From CBDDKW01 sp965230425 (GTDB lineage Bacteria > Pseudomonadota > Gammaproteobacteria > UBA1113), in assembly GCA_965230425.1 (NCBI GenBank), contig CBDDKW010000012.1:124001-188000 (forward strand): DNA of 64,000 bases, in the 5' to 3' direction. Shown here piece after piece: positions 27,996 through 38,400 of this stretch (positions are counted from its first letter, which is position 1; the number at the start of each line of letters is the position of its first letter). Made by a program: the position numbers and the translations under genes. The notes beneath the pieces are model-generated. The model was not told where the DNA came from and searched no databases. It saw only the letters and a program-made list of their open reading frames with translations.

Positions 27996-30158
27996 ATGAC
28001 AAATATACATAGCCATCTTAACAAAGCACAACATACTGCGGTTACCGCATCACCAGGGCACCAATTAATCCTTGCGGGTGCCGGTAGTGGTAAAACCCGC
28101 GTCTTAGTTCATCGTATTGCTTATTTAATTCATGAACATGATATTTCACCTTACAGCATCCTCGCAGTGACCTTTACTAATAAAGCTGCGGGCGAAATGC
28201 GCAGTCGAATTGAGAGTTTATTGCACACTAATGTCAGCGGTATGTGGGTGGGTACCTTCCATGGTTTAGCGCATCGCTTACTACGCGCTCATTGGCAAGA
28301 AGCTGGCCTCACAGAGAATTTCCAAATTTTAGATTCCGATGATCAATACCGCATGATCCGTCGTATCATGAAATCCCTCAATATCGATGACAAGGAATGG
28401 GCCCCCAAACAGGTACAGTGGTTCATTAATGGCAAAAAAGATGAAGGCTTGCGGCCTCATCACATAGAGGCTGAAGATTATACAACGCAAGTGATGTTAA
28501 AAATTTACACAGCCTATGAACAAGCCTGCCAAGTAGGTGGCTTAGTTGACTTTGCTGAACTGTTATTGCGCGCTCACGAATTATGGCTGGAACATCCAGC
28601 CATCTTGCAACACTATCAACAACGTTTCCAATATATCTTAGTGGATGAGTTCCAAGACACGAATACGATCCAGTATGCTTGGTTACGCTTGTTAGCCGGT
28701 ACACAAAGTTATTTATCAGTGGTGGGTGATGATGACCAATCCATCTATGGTTGGCGCGGTGCCAAGATTGAAAATATTCAACGCTTCAATCGCGACTTCC
28801 CCGATGCCATTATGACTCGCTTAGAACAAAATTATCGTTCCAGCGGTAATATTCTGGCTGCTGCCAATGCATTAATTTCTCACAATGGTAACCGCTTAGG
28901 TAAAAAACTCTGGACGGAAGATGCTGAGGGTGAGCCTATTTCACTGTATGCCGCCTTCAATGAAACCGATGAAGCACGCTTTATCGTTAATCGCATTCAA
29001 GATTGGGTTAATCAAGGCAATACCCGCAAAGAAGTCGCGATTCTTTATCGCTCTAATGCGCAATCACGGATCCTTGAGGAATCTTTACTGCACGCCAATA
29101 TTCCATACCGAGTGTATGGGGGTTTACGCTTTTATGAACGTGCGGAAATTAAAGATGCCTTAGCTTATTTACGTTTAGTGTCTAATCGTCATGATGATGC
29201 CGCCTTTGAACGAGTAGTTAATACTCCCACCCGCGGTATAGGTGATAAAACCGTACAACATGTACGTGATGCTGCACGTGCCGAAGGTGTTTCTTTATGG
29301 GCGGCAGCAAAAGATATTATTGCTGAGCAGCAATTAAGTGGCCGTGCGAGTAATGCCCTTAATCACTTTTTAACCTTAATAGATACTATGGCTGATGATT
29401 ATGCGGATTATGATCTAGGTCCACAAACAGAATATATCATTAAAGCCAGTGGCTTAATTGAACATTACCGTAAAGAGCCTGGCGAGAAAGCCCAAGGCCG
29501 CATTGATAACTTAGAAGAATTGAGTAATGCAACTCATCAGTTTGCACCAGAAGCAGACGAAACAATGACACCTTTAGCTGCCTTCTTAGCGCATGCCGCC
29601 TTAGAGGCCGGTGAGAGTCAAGCCGATCCTTATGAAGATTGTATTCAATTAATGACTTTACATTCGGCTAAGGGTTTAGAATTTCCTTTAGTCTTTATGG
29701 CAGGTATCGAAGAGGGCCTATTCCCACATTATTTATCTGAGCATGATCAACGTCGTTTAGAAGAGGAACGGCGCTTATGTTATGTAGGTATGACCCGGGC
29801 CATGCAAAAATTATTTTTATGCTACGCTGAAAAACGCCGTATTCATGGCACGGAAAAGTTTCACCGACCCTCACGCTTCTTGGAAGAAATACCCACAGAA
29901 TTAATACAAGAGGTACGGATGGGTAGTCGCTCAGTACGTCCAGCGAAGTTAAAACATTCCAGTAAACAAAGTCATCAAGGCCATCAAATTGAAGGCACTG
30001 GTTTAAGCCTAGGCCAACGGGTACACCATAGCAAATACGGTGAAGGCGTGGTAACAAATTTTGAAGGACAAGGACAACACGCACGGATCCAAGTACAATT
30101 CAGCGACTATGGTATGAAGTGGTTAGTGGCCGCGTATGCTAAATTAGAACCAGCATAG
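27996..30158 (+). CDS. uvrD: DNA helicase II UvrD
   Basis: Superfamily 1A 3'-5' helicase of nucleotide-excision and mismatch repair. Motifs in order: AGAGSGKTRVL (I), TFTNKAAGEMRSR (Ia), VDEFQDTN (II), VGDDDQSIYGWRGA (III), LEQNYRSS (IV), TLHSAKGLEFPLVF (V) and RRLCYVGMTRAM (VI). The 720-residue length and the C-terminal Tudor-like segment (KYGEGVVTNFEGQG) are normal. The ATG cannot be moved downstream without losing the conserved N-terminus. No Shine-Dalgarno precedes it, and the best promoter predicts a message beginning at the ATG. Confidence 0.96.
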   Translation: MTNIHSHLNKAQHTAVTASPGHQLILAGAGSGKTRVLVHRIAYLIHEHDISPYSILAVTFTNKAAGEMRSRIESLLHTNVSGMWVGTFHGLAHRLLRAHWQEAGLTENFQILDSDDQYRMIRRIMKSLNIDDKEWAPKQVQWFINGKKDEGLRPHHIEAEDYTTQVMLKIYTAYEQACQVGGLVDFAELLLRAHELWLEHPAILQHYQQRFQYILVDEFQDTNTIQYAWLRLLAGTQSYLSVVGDDDQSIYGWRGAKIENIQRFNRDFPDAIMTRLEQNYRSSGNILAAANALISHNGNRLGKKLWTEDAEGEPISLYAAFNETDEARFIVNRIQDWVNQGNTRKEVAILYRSNAQSRILEESLLHANIPYRVYGGLRFYERAEIKDALAYLRLVSNRHDDAAFERVVNTPTRGIGDKTVQHVRDAARAEGVSLWAAAKDIIAEQQLSGRASNALNHFLTLIDTMADDYADYDLGPQTEYIIKASGLIEHYRKEPGEKAQGRIDNLEELSNATHQFAPEADETMTPLAAFLAHAALEAGESQADPYEDCIQLMTLHSAKGLEFPLVFMAGIEEGLFPHYLSEHDQRRLEEERRLCYVGMTRAMQKLFLCYAEKRRIHGTEKFHRPSRFLEEIPTELIQEVRMGSRSVRPAKLKHSSKQSHQGHQIEGTGLSLGQRVHHSKYGEGVVTNFEGQGQHARIQVQFSDYGMKWLVAAYAKLEPA

Positions 30159-30169
30159 TTTTTTCCATT

Positions 30170-30937
30170 CTACCCCTGCTGCAATGTCCCTGAAACACTG
30201 ACTCTGATGCGCTCACGCACTTGCAGATCTCGTAACTGCACTAACACCAAAGCAAAGAACCATGGCGTATACAACGTTCCAATAATCGTACCGATGGTAC
30301 TGCCTAGAATATGAATTTGCACACCGCTGGCATGCATCACTGTGAATACGCCCACGGTATAATTACGTAAGATGGCACTGACAGACATAATGATAATCAT
30401 TGGCAAATAAAAAACTATTGCTGCACGTCCCCATTCAGGCCATGCTAATAAATGACTACGTTTAATAGCGCTAAATGCATTCATATTATCCACTGCCGTC
30501 AACGGTAAGAAAAAGAAACAGGAAACTAATAAAATCAATGCTGGTACAACAAGCGCTATACACCCCAGACCGACAATGATTAAATAACTTAATAAACCAA
30601 TAAACACCCATGGTAATCGCTTAACGCCATGCCAAAGAGCGTGCAAATAGCTCATTGACTTACCATCGATTACCGCTTGTAAACGGTAAAATATTGCGGC
30701 ATAAACAGCGCCACTAAATAATATTAAGACTAAATGTAGTTGCCATACCATTCTGGCAAATGTCAATGGATCTGAGAAATCAATACCGCCAACAAAATGT
30801 GCCTGAGCAACATGGGGGATACTCGCCCCAAAGGCACCCAGTAACGAAATAGGTAAGACCCGCCATAAGGCTTTTTTGTAAAGTCGCCAGGCCCTAGCAA
30901 ATACCTCTGCGATACTTTGCGGTTGCGCGGTTTGCAT
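30170..30937 (-). CDS. Unrecognised polytopic membrane protein
   Basis: A protein of about 255 residues with some six hydrophobic segments (for example VLPISLLGAFGASIP, LVLILFSGAVYAAIFY, LLSYLIIVGLGCIALVVPALILL). It resembles the broad group of bacterial YciC/DUF-type integral proteins but no motif fixes the family. I chose the ATG at 30937 (MQTAQPQSI), because the longer frame starts with TTG and the GGAG/AAGG ribosome-binding bases lie just upstream of this ATG. It converges on uvrD with an 11-bp gap. Confidence 0.7.
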   Translation of the reverse strand: MQTAQPQSIAEVFARAWRLYKKALWRVLPISLLGAFGASIPHVAQAHFVGGIDFSDPLTFARMVWQLHLVLILFSGAVYAAIFYRLQAVIDGKSMSYLHALWHGVKRLPWVFIGLLSYLIIVGLGCIALVVPALILLVSCFFFLPLTAVDNMNAFSAIKRSHLLAWPEWGRAAIVFYLPMIIIMSVSAILRNYTVGVFTVMHASGVQIHILGSTIGTIIGTLYTPWFFALVLVQLRDLQVRERIRVSVSGTLQQG

Positions 30938-31246
30938 ATCCTTATCTCCACCTTCCAATATATGTTGATACTGACTAAGCAGGAAGTATTACATACTTCT
31001 TCGCAAAAATCTTCCCAAAACCGCCACAGCTATAAACCGGTAGGATAAGGCATCACTCACATTATGAAACATTTTTTTACAATTCCACCGTATCATTCTG
31101 CGATAGTGGTCTATAATTACCCAAATGTAGCATTTGTGCACGGGAAAAACACAATGCTAGCTATTAGCAAACGGTCAATAGGGATATTAAGCTAAGACTC
31201 TTAAAAATGACTAACTAAAATAATAACTATGTGCGAGGAAAACCCT
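30938..31246. other. Intergenic region upstream of the 534-residue protein
   Basis: A divergent promoter region. A short hairpin GAAGTA / TACTTC lies at 30983-30999, and a TATAAT hexamer near 31112 lacks a good -35. No gene was seen. Confidence 0.35.
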
Positions 31247-32851
31247 ATGGCACCGCCAAATGATACCTATGTAGCCTTACCCAGCATTGACTGGCTAGGC
31301 ACTGACACAACTTTGAATAGCAAAGGTGATGGTAGCCTTTATAATAGTACGGAAGGCATCCCTTTATTACCTATAACCCAGAGTGATAGTGAAGCATATC
31401 ATGCTTTCATCAAACAGCTTAATCGTTACCACGGTAATGCAAAACAGCAGTGGGAACAATTTGCGGCTGTAGACCGTAATCTTGCAACATTGACTGAGCG
31501 CTTAACTACTGAATCCACATCGGCGGCTAAGAATTATTATTCTGGCTTGATTTGCCTTAACCCGCGTATACCCGATCATTATTTTACTCACACCATGGGA
31601 CAATCCCGCCAGCAATTAGCAGAACGCTATTTTGCAAAATGCTTAGAAAATATAGAACCCAATGCACTCACACCAGAAAGAAGCCATGAAGATCATCGCT
31701 ATATGACTCAACAGATCCAATTTCAATTGGGTCGGCTTTATTTTGAATTAGCAAAACTTGATGAATCTGTTGTACAAGCGTCCTACTTACAGGTTGCAAG
31801 CTCTTATTTTGAATTCGCTGAACAAGCGCCTAAGCTAAATTTAGCCTGTCAATTTTTTAGTGGTGAATGCTTCTACCATGCTCAACTCAATAAAAATGCG
31901 AGCAATGAACAGCGAGAAAACTGGGTAAAGAATGCTGAAAATTACTACCAATCCGTATTACAGCACACAGCAGCAGATAATCCATATCTTAATTTAGCGC
32001 GTTTACGCTTAGGACAAATCAATAATCCCGTAAGCACACGTTCCTTTCAACCAGATAATGTGAAGGGGGCTAGTAAAGCAACAATACAAGCAACTCGCGC
32101 CAATTTTGCTGCAACTTGCTTGGGTCGCGCACTAGAACAATGGCAAAGCCAACAAGTGAAAACGACCGAAACGTCCTTATATATTTCGCTTTGTCGTGCA
32201 GAATTAGAAGAATTGGCAGCAAGCACACATAATGGTATTGCTAGCTACTACCTTGGTATAGATAACTATCAGAGATCTACCGAAGAAGAGAGTAAGGCAA
32301 CAGACCAACACGTTAGCTATCAAGAAGCTGCAAGAAAGCATTTTGCAAGCGCAGCTAGGCAATTAAACAAAACAATACCTGATACAAACACAGGAGTAAA
32401 CAGAAACATTACTGTGACTAACAGTACATTATACTTAGAACGCCTAGCGCAACATCCTCTGGTTAAACAAGACAACGGCCTGCAACAGCAAGTTAGTGCT
32501 TCTCAAGCCCACATACCTCAAGCCACATGCCATCGTAGTTCGCCTATTGTTAGCCGTGCATCAGCACAATTACGACGTCAACAACAAGGTATCAGGACGC
32601 GTGACACAACCCCACCTTTGGTGCGGGCAACATCGGCACCTGATTGCCTTTTGTTTAAGAGAGCTGAGCTTGATACCAGTCATCGGGGTGTGATCCCCTT
32701 TGCATTAGACGGCTTAGGTCCAAACCCACAGTTAGTAAGACAACCTTCTACACTACGACAATCTCACTCAGAAAGTTCAGTGACTAGCCTATCAGGCACA
32801 GACCGTACTGAACCAGGAGCAAGCCGACAATTTAATCAGCCATGCAGGTAA
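31247..32851 (+). CDS. Unrecognised 534-residue helical protein, possibly TPR-like
   Basis: No named family is recognised. The central part (about residues 110-260) is rich in regularly spaced aromatic/Ala helices such as QFQLGRLYFELAKLDES and FFSGECFYHAQLNKN, which resemble degenerate TPR/Sel1 helices. The C-terminal third is Ser/Gln/Arg-rich and probably disordered. There is no signal peptide. The start at 31247 is preferred over 31229 because GAGGA lies 7 bases upstream. The gene is flanked by repeat-rich DNA and stands alone, which fits a lineage-specific, perhaps secreted, protein; this is inference only. Confidence 0.65.
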   Translation: MAPPNDTYVALPSIDWLGTDTTLNSKGDGSLYNSTEGIPLLPITQSDSEAYHAFIKQLNRYHGNAKQQWEQFAAVDRNLATLTERLTTESTSAAKNYYSGLICLNPRIPDHYFTHTMGQSRQQLAERYFAKCLENIEPNALTPERSHEDHRYMTQQIQFQLGRLYFELAKLDESVVQASYLQVASSYFEFAEQAPKLNLACQFFSGECFYHAQLNKNASNEQRENWVKNAENYYQSVLQHTAADNPYLNLARLRLGQINNPVSTRSFQPDNVKGASKATIQATRANFAATCLGRALEQWQSQQVKTTETSLYISLCRAELEELAASTHNGIASYYLGIDNYQRSTEEESKATDQHVSYQEAARKHFASAARQLNKTIPDTNTGVNRNITVTNSTLYLERLAQHPLVKQDNGLQQQVSASQAHIPQATCHRSSPIVSRASAQLRRQQQGIRTRDTTPPLVRATSAPDCLLFKRAELDTSHRGVIPFALDGLGPNPQLVRQPSTLRQSHSESSVTSLSGTDRTEPGASRQFNQPCR

Positions 32852-32922
32852 GATTTTTCTAAGGCAACTAACCCTGCAAACCAATGGCTGATGCTTACAG
32901 CAATATATGCCTCTTGCCCTGA

Positions 32923-32943
32923 CTCCCCCCACTCGCGGGGGAG
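32923..32943 (+). terminator. Possible terminator hairpin
   Basis: CTCCCCC / GGGGGAG with a seven-base loop, followed by CTCTTATCTC. The T-run is weak, so this may be a hairpin repeat only. Confidence 0.35.
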
Positions 32944-32997
32944 CTCTTATCTCACTGTATACTTAAAGACCGTCTTAAATATCTATTTATAAGCGAA

Positions 32998-33104
32998 GCG
33001 AAGACCCCGGCATTTGCCGGGGTTACCTTGCGCGATGGGGGATCCTCAAGGGGGAGAATCGCGATTTTCCCCCTTGAGTGCCGTGGCGCGAACTTGGTTC
33101 GCGC
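32998..33104 (-). repeat. Dispersed multi-hairpin repeat, copy B (inverted)
   Basis: Same three hairpins as at 26032-26132 but on the opposite strand: H3 CCCCGGCATTTGCCGGGG (33005-33022), H2 arms CTCAAGGGGGA / TCCCCCTTGAG (33045-33078) and H1 GCGCGAACTTGGTTCGCGC (33086-33104), the exact reverse complement of H1 in copy A. Confidence 0.8.
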
Positions 33105-33182
33105 AGGCATTCCAAACAGGAAACACTACGGGTTTACCCGTGGTTGTTTATACCCACGGTAGTTGCTGTTTGGAATGCCTGC
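33103..33182. repeat. 80-bp inverted repeat next to copy B
   Basis: Perfect 17-bp arms GCAGGCATTCCAAACAG and CTGTTTGGAATGCCTGC enclose a second, imperfect stem (ACTACGGGT with ACCCACGGTAGT). It begins where H1 of copy B ends. Confidence 0.7.
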
Positions 33183-33280
33183 AACAAGCTTATGTGATTG
33201 TCTGCGCATAGCTCTTGACTTCTCTACTTAGCTCTTTTACGGTTACGCTAATTTCATGAACTACCAAAAAGGGCATCACT

Positions 33281-34078
33281 GTGAAAAAAATAAACCGTTT
33301 CTTGTTAACCACAGGCTTGGCAGCAACACTGGCAATGAGCACTGCTTGCTCTTATCAAAATAATACCTCAAGTTCAGACTTTAGCGCCAAGCAAAAAGAA
33401 CAGATTGAACAAATAGTTCACGACTACCTTGTCAATAATCCCAAAATTCTTATTGAAGTGTCACAAAAATTACAGCAACAACAGGAAGAACAAATTAAAC
33501 AGTTGCAACATAAAGCACAAAAAGTAATCCCCAGCATTGCTCAGCCTTTACTCCATGATAAGGAAAGCCCTGTAGCAGGTAATCCCAATGGTGATGTGAC
33601 CATTGTCGAGTTCTTTGACTATCAATGCCCCCATTGTAAAGATATGACTGCCATAGTGGATGATTTAGTAGCTAAAGATGGTAATGTGCGGGTAGTATAT
33701 AAGCAATTCCCTATTTTTAATGATGCTTCAAAATTTGCTGCCGAAGCAGCACTTGCCTCAGCACAACAGGGTAAATACCAAGCCTTTCATGATGCATTGA
33801 TGCACGCAGATAACCCTTTATCTAAAGAGAAAATTTTAAGCATTGCTAGTTCGGTGGGTATTAACACACAACAACTACAAAAAGATATGCAAAACCCTGC
33901 AATTAAAAAACAACTCAAAGAGAATGTGAAACTAGCACAACAATTAGGTGTGATCGGCACGCCTGCATTTGTGATAGCTAATTCAAATAATCCAACTCAG
34001 GAACAATCACGCTTCTTACCTGGAGTTACCAACGAAGCAATCATGCAGCGATTAATTCAACAGGTCAGGGGAAGTTAG
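33281..34078 (+). CDS. DsbA-family thioredoxin-fold lipoprotein (Com1-like)
   Basis: A 265-residue exported protein with a lipoprotein signal (lipobox STAC, Cys23) and a coiled Gln-rich linker (QKLQQQQEEQIKQLQ). A thioredoxin/DsbA fold follows with active site CPHC (C116, C119) and the cis-Pro loop VIGTPAFV. The layout matches Coxiella Com1 and Legionella DsbA2-like proteins, which act on disulfides at the cell surface or periplasm. A TTGACT at 33215 with TACGGT 17 bp later is a moderate promoter candidate. The gene stands alone. Confidence 0.88.
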   Translation: MKKINRFLLTTGLAATLAMSTACSYQNNTSSSDFSAKQKEQIEQIVHDYLVNNPKILIEVSQKLQQQQEEQIKQLQHKAQKVIPSIAQPLLHDKESPVAGNPNGDVTIVEFFDYQCPHCKDMTAIVDDLVAKDGNVRVVYKQFPIFNDASKFAAEAALASAQQGKYQAFHDALMHADNPLSKEKILSIASSVGINTQQLQKDMQNPAIKKQLKENVKLAQQLGVIGTPAFVIANSNNPTQEQSRFLPGVTNEAIMQRLIQQVRGS

Positions 34079-34202
34079 ACCGGTTACCATAAACTCCTCG
34101 TACATAAAGCATTTTCTGCAAGCCGTGGTAAGAAAAGTTATACCGCTTCGTTTACTACGGCTATTGCAAATTTCCTCATACAGTTATTACTAGACATACC
34201 AT

Positions 34203-34227
34203 CATACCGCGGCTTGGCCGCAGTATT
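34203..34227. repeat. Degenerate copy of the CCGCGG-type palindrome
   Basis: ATACCGCGGCTTGGCCGCAG followed by TATT resembles the intact palindrome at 48129-48160 (stem ATCCCGCGG / CCGCGGGAT). Confidence 0.4.
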
Positions 34228-34295
34228 CATGTTCTGATAATAAAGAGTGAGGAATCAAACTGCCAATGTTTTCGCTAGCACAGCTATACACATAG

Positions 34296-35192
34296 CTACG
34301 GCATGCTACGAATTATTTCCAATCCCCGACCTTTAATAAACTCTAATAAAGCTCGATGACTTTTAGGCAAAAAGGACGTATTCAAATAACCAAGGTGCAC
34401 ATCAATCGCGGGGCTTTTATAAGATTTTAATACCCGCACTAAAGCACCAGATTTCAGTTCCTCAGGTATCGCCTTGCTAGACATGAGAATTAAACCAATA
34501 CCACTCACTGCGGCTGATTTTAAAGAAGTCTGTTCAGTGCATGTGAAATTACCCGTTATATTCACTGACTTTTCATTCAACTGCCATTGTGAAGCACTAG
34601 GCAACATACGGTTGTAAAGACAATTGTGGTCCTTTAAATCTTCCGGCTTCTTTGGGGTACCAAATTTCTCAAGATAAGTGGGTGCTGCATAAATTTCACG
34701 AGACATTGAACCCAAGGGTTCGAGGGTGATGGCCTTAGTCTTGTACAATGGGGCATCATGGGTGATCACAATATCAATCTGATTTTGTAGCATATCAGTC
34801 TTATCTTGTGACCAAACTAAATCTACATCTATTTTCGGATATTCCAATAAAAACTCACACAGGATATGCATAATAATGGTTGTACCAAACCCTATAGGTG
34901 CACCTAGACGAACCGTCCCTTGCGGCTCATCATTGGTAGAAGAAACTTCAAGCCGGATGTCTTCAAAAAGATTCACCACGGGCTTACTGCGAGCATACAA
35001 TAATTTACCAGCTTCTGTAGTAGAAACACGACGTGTATTACGACGCAATAATTGGGCTTGTAGCTCTCGTTCTAACCAAGCAATACGCTTCGTGACTACT
35101 GGCGGGGTAGAACCCAGCTTACCTGCAGCACCTACGAAACTATTCTCTTCTACTACATAATGAAATGTTTTAATGCATTTTATCCAATCCAT
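34296..35192 (-). CDS. LysR-family transcriptional regulator
   Basis: A 298-residue LTTR. The N-terminal winged helix-turn-helix (VVEENSFVGAAGKLGSTPPV, about residues 13-32, then TKRIAWLERELQAQLL) is typical, followed by the linker and two periplasmic-binding-protein-like halves (PQGTVRLGAPIGFG onward). The sequence resembles the LrhA/DmlR-type subgroup, but the ligand cannot be told. It is divergent from the giant ankyrin gene at 35418 across 225 bp, so it could control that gene as well as itself; this is inference from position only. Confidence 0.92.
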   Translation of the reverse strand: MDWIKCIKTFHYVVEENSFVGAAGKLGSTPPVVTKRIAWLERELQAQLLRRNTRRVSTTEAGKLLYARSKPVVNLFEDIRLEVSSTNDEPQGTVRLGAPIGFGTTIIMHILCEFLLEYPKIDVDLVWSQDKTDMLQNQIDIVITHDAPLYKTKAITLEPLGSMSREIYAAPTYLEKFGTPKKPEDLKDHNCLYNRMLPSASQWQLNEKSVNITGNFTCTEQTSLKSAAVSGIGLILMSSKAIPEELKSGALVRVLKSYKSPAIDVHLGYLNTSFLPKSHRALLEFIKGRGLEIIRSMP

Positions 35193-35417
35193 AAGTATTT
35201 ACTTTCTCATTCCTGGGAATATCTTCCCTATTAACAACACTACATAATCTGTATAATCATGCCTCAAAGGTAGTCCAGCAACTCAAGCCCCTAACTGACC
35301 GTCGTTGGCTGCCAATGTAGATACCCATAGTGACTATTTACATAAGCTTAATAGTATATAAAAACACTATAAGAAAAGAAAGAATATAGAAAATAGCATT
35401 TTTTCCAGAGGTCGTCG

Positions 35418-38400
35418 ATGTCAAAACAACAATTATTAAAGGCTTTCGAGCCTAGGGCCGATTTTCATAAAATTTCTGCACTCTTAGATCAGGATCCTGG
35501 CTTACTCAGTGAAGACCTTGGAAAAGGTTGTAATGCCTTACATCTAGCCTGCCGTAGTCAAGACAGTCGAGTTGTACGTTATGTCCTGCAGCTTGCAATC
35601 ACACAGGGTATATACCAGCAGCTTGCCAGCCATAAAGACACTCAAGATAAAACACCCATTCATGATGCAGCTCAATATTGTTGTTTTGCTGATTTAGAAC
35701 AATTAGTATTGGCCTTGCCCGTTAATCATGATCAAGACAACCCCAGCGGCGATCAATCTGCAGATCTACCTCACTCAGAAGTGGCTGAAGGTTCACAGAT
35801 AACAAGCAATAACACTCTCCCAGACCGTATTGATATTCTCATGATGAGTGATCATTTACAACGTACGCCCTTACACTTAGCTGCGCGACACCGCAGTTCT
35901 CAGAGTGTTGCGTTTATCTGTGAACAATTCCTCAGTGAACAATTTGGCTCTAATCTAATCGATATTATCTTTACCCAAACCACAGAGGAAATCCTCGATC
36001 CTGCTGTGCGATTCTTACAAACTCAAGGTCTCAGCGACTTAAATGTTCTCATGTTAGCCAGTATAGGCCGTTCATCTACAAACCTATCAACGCTCATTAA
36101 TTACATTAACGCACATATTGAGGGCCAGCCTGATGAACCAGAAAATGGTGATGAGACTGTAGTACTGATTGAGCATTGGTTACAACGCGCTACTTACGGC
36201 TTTACCTTATTACACTTTATGCTGATCTATAACACTATCGACATTATCCAGGATATAGTGCATGGACTATTGAAAGTTGTACCCGCATTTTTGGATTGTG
36301 CTATTAACGTACCTAGTATTCCAGCTCAAGGATTATTGCCTTTCGATCTGGCCTTGGCTTATCAAGCAGATCCAAAATTACCAACGCTGCTTGCACCTAT
36401 CAAAGCACTGCAACAAAAAGAAGCTAACAAGAAACTTCCAGTAACACCTTCCACAGATAATATGCTGGCTGGTAATCCCAGCCCAGTAAAAAGAGTACAT
36501 CCAAGAGCTGGGCAAAATGGTCGTCATCGAATCTCTGCCTTGACTTTTACTGAATTCATGTGCACAGAGGTAATCAATCCTCACAACACTGGACCAGCTA
36601 AAATTAAACGCCACAACTTAGCGATCATTTATGGCAATGCTACTGGCTATCAAGGCATGAGAACGTGGCAACCACGCTACTTCTTTAGCCTACAATTATG
36701 GCCACAAATTATTGCACTGCTCATCACTGAAAGTGAATCGATGCTGCAGACAGTTATAAGCACATATTCTAAAACTGATATCAGAGACCACTCAGGTGAA
36801 GCATCTGACACTTATTTGATAGGGCTTTTAGATGAAGAGCTTATATTAGCTAGGCTATTGGAGTTGTATAATGACCCCAAATACCAAAGTAAGCAATCTT
36901 GGATCATGCATTGCATCAGTTCTATTACCCTAGCAATAGAGCCAGATTGTATATTACGTTACGAAGCAGATGATGATAGCAAGCATCGTAATCCAGGAAA
37001 AACAGCTCTACGCTATTTTGAATATCTATTAATGAGTGCAAGCAAAGATCAAATTTATCACTATTTGCATCAATATAATCAACAACATGGTAATATTAGT
37101 AAAATCCAAAATGCAAACTGTTTCCCCACTGAATTCGGCACCAGCACTTATGAGCTAGCGCGCTCCATTTGGTTACAAAGAAACTTGGCTGACTGGTTCA
37201 ATCAACTAATTACCGGAAAAATTCGCCACAATATCACTGCGCCAGCAATAGCTGAAACAGCATCTAAACTCACTAAAACGAATACAAATCACCCGATAGT
37301 TAAGCAGCTAAGCCTAGCGTTGAAAGGTCGCAATTACACACAAGTAGATTTTCTACTCAGCACGAAGGCTATTCTGATCTTACAACATTACACCCTCAAA
37401 GACTTATTAACGGATTTATGCACATACCCTGACAATGACATACTGCGCCTAGGCTGGGATTTTATTCAATATCAATTACAACAGGATGTACAATCATCAC
37501 AGCAAAACGAACAACTATCACGAGAAAAACCCATAGATATATTATTTCCAGGATTATGTCAGTTAGCCGCAGATGCCACATTAGAGATAATTCAATGCTT
37601 TTTAGATGTATTCAAAGTAACCATTAATGACTTTAGAAAATGTACTAATGAATACGGGCGCAATATCCTGCACTACGCAATACTTAATACCCACGATGTA
37701 TTTGTATACATTCTCACTTACTGCGGACGCCATATAGAATTATTGCAGTTGCCAGACCGGGATGGTAACACGCCCATACATTATGCTTCACGACAAGCAA
37801 CAGCAAATAATTTAGCGCTCGCGCTAAGTCATTTATACGATAGTGAACATCACCATTTAAAGCAATACAGAATGACTTCAGATTCCGAAACTGATCATGG
37901 TGGTACTTCGGACTCAGATACTGCAATCGAAAAAGGCAAAACTGTCTCATACCGATTTCTTTTAACGAATACTAAAGGCTTCACACCACTGCGCTTGGCA
38001 TTGCTGCATGGTCCTATTGAGTCAGTAGAATTACTATTAGCATGTGCCTGCCATATTAGGAAATATGCAACTTTAACTGCAGAACAAACGAGCGAGACAA
38101 GCACTGCTGAAGATGACCTTGCATTAGACTCATCACCTGAGAATGCCGATTCAATAGCTACGCAAAATCTTGGTCGTACAAGTTCAGATGAAAATTCCAA
38201 TGCCTTATGCTTCCCACAGAAAGGCATATCCGCTAGCATAGCTACATCTTCAGCCGCAAATAGTCGCAGTAACAGTACTAGCTCACTGTTCTCAAATGAT
38301 ATTGTTACCACCACTGAACCTCTGTTAATGCAAGAGTGCAAAAATCCCGGAGTACAAACACCACTATTAGCCTTACTCGCCAAACGAGGAGTTAGCGCGG

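Noticed and set aside
33014..33211. 65-residue ORF across the repeat region
   Set aside because: It runs through the hairpins of copy B and the 80-bp inverted repeat, has no ribosome-binding site and no recognisable protein pattern.
35347..35355. PmrA-like box (CTTAATAGT) upstream of the first giant ankyrin gene
   Set aside because: A single short AT-rich match in AT-rich spacer; the second half-site is not present at the expected distance.
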